Notes under the pieces: model-generated | What the model was told of the DNA's origin: nothing | The model's input: only the letters and a program-made list of their open reading frames with translations | The model's database searches: none | Position numbers and translations under genes: made by a program | DNA from: Alphaproteobacteria bacterium | GTDB taxonomy: Bacteria > Pseudomonadota > Alphaproteobacteria > Sphingomonadales > Sphingomonadaceae | Assembly: GCA_018830415.1 (NCBI GenBank) | Contig: JAHJSJ010000281.1 | Location: forward strand, 1 to 5,612 | Length of the DNA: 5,612 nucleotides | Reading direction: 5' to 3' | In this document: positions 5,077 to 5,612 of the stretch, piece by piece | Position numbering within the stretch: position 1 is the stretch's first letter | Layout: each line of letters begins with the position of its first letter

Positions 5077-5612
5077 ACCGCGTTGACCGGCAGTTTGAGG
5101 TAAGTGATGCCGTTGTCATCGGGCGGCGGCAGATGTCCGGCGCGCATATTGACCTGCACCGAAGGCAGGATCAGCCGCGGCATGTCGAGCGTCGCATCGC
5201 GCGCTTCGCGCATGGCGACAAATTCATCTTCGGTGATGCCGTCATGCGCGTGGATGTTACCCTCGCGCTCTGCCGCGACAGTGGTTTCCCAGACATATTC
5301 GCTGCGACCCTTGGGCAGATAATCATGGCACATGAACAGCCGGGTTTCGGGTGGCAGTGCCAGAATGCGCCGCAGCGATCGGAACAGCGTGCGCGCATCT
5401 CCGCCGGGGAAATCAGCGCGGGCAGTGCCGTAATCGGGCATGAACATCGTATCACCGACAAACACCGCCTCACCAACCACATAGGCAAGGCAGGCCGGAG
5501 TGTGCCCGGGAACGTGCATCACCGTCACCGGCACGTTGCCGATCGTGAACGTGTCGCCATCCTTGAACAAGGCATCGAACTGCGAACCGTCGCGTTCAAA
5601 TTCGGTTCCGGC
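5073..5612 (-). CDS. MBL-fold persulfide dioxygenase (ETHE1/Blh-like), N-terminus cut by window edge
   Basis: Metallo-beta-lactamase-fold hydrolase/dioxygenase, expected to oxidise glutathione persulfide or a similar persulfide to sulfite with a mononuclear iron. The visible 179 residues stay open to the window end. Numbering from there, VMHVPGHTPA gives metal ligand H37, FVGDTMFMPDYGTAR gives D54, and MCHDY gives H96. DFPGGDARTLFRS (67-79) matches the conserved DFxxGxAxxLYxS of persulfide dioxygenases, and MREARDATLDMPRLILPSVQ with VNMRAGHLPPPDDNG is the C-terminal part typical of the Blh-type branch. The family is about 290 residues, so about 110 N-terminal residues, with the HxHxDH motif, lie beyond 5612. 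The apparent start at 5568-5570 is an internal TTG and is not real. The stop overlaps the pmpA-like start by 4 bases. ETHE1-like activity is inferred from family and operon. Confidence 0.9.
   Translation of the reverse strand, partial: AGTEFERDGSQFDALFKDGDTFTIGNVPVTVMHVPGHTPACLAYVVGEAVFVGDTMFMPDYGTARADFPGGDARTLFRSLRRILALPPETRLFMCHDYLPKGRSEYVWETTVAAEREGNIHAHDGITEDEFVAMREARDATLDMPRLILPSVQVNMRAGHLPPPDDNGITYLKLPVNAV

Noticed and set aside
5073..5570. TTG at 5568-5570 as the start of the MBL-fold gene
   Set aside because: The frame stays open upstream to 5612 with family-like sequence (GTEFERDGSQFD), and the N-terminal metal motif must lie further upstream.

Overview
The window is high-GC DNA with dense, overlapping genes, all on the minus strand. 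Codon use and protein style suggest an alphaproteobacterium, probably of the sphingomonad/Erythrobacter type; this placement is an inference from sequence style, not from a marker gene.

Layout, read in the direction of transcription (right to left): a 5'-truncated metallo-beta-lactamase-fold protein of the persulfide dioxygenase/Blh type (5073-5612); a YeeE/YedE membrane half-protein, PmpA-like (4627-5076); a 67-residue DUF2892 membrane protein ending in CxxC (4411-4614); a second YeeE/YedE half-protein, PmpB-like (4010-4426); a DUF442 (TIGR01244-type) phosphatase/rhodanese-like protein (3591-4013); a type II sulfide:quinone oxidoreductase (2340-3566); and a SulP transporter with a C-terminal STAS domain (575-2332). 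Neighbours overlap by 4 to 16 bases or are 7 to 24 bases apart, so these seven genes look like one operon. After a 187-base AT-richer gap (388-574) comes a separate gene for a 1-Cys (Prx6-type) peroxiredoxin, cut off by the window edge at position 1.

The likely joint role is handling of sulfide and persulfide. SQR oxidises sulfide at the membrane and passes electrons to quinone. The sulfane sulfur would then be processed by the DUF442 protein and the MBL-fold dioxygenase to sulfite or related products. The PmpA/DUF2892/PmpB cluster would move a sulfur species across the inner membrane, and SulP would move an oxyanion such as sulfate. The gene set resembles the BigR-controlled (blh/pmpAB) sulfide-detoxification operons of Xylella, Agrobacterium and relatives, but with DUF442 and MBL as separate genes and with SulP at the end. 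The expected ArsR-family regulator is not in the window. I see no mobile elements, CRISPR arrays, RNA genes or convincing intrinsic terminators. The window holds a variant of a known system rather than an obviously new one.
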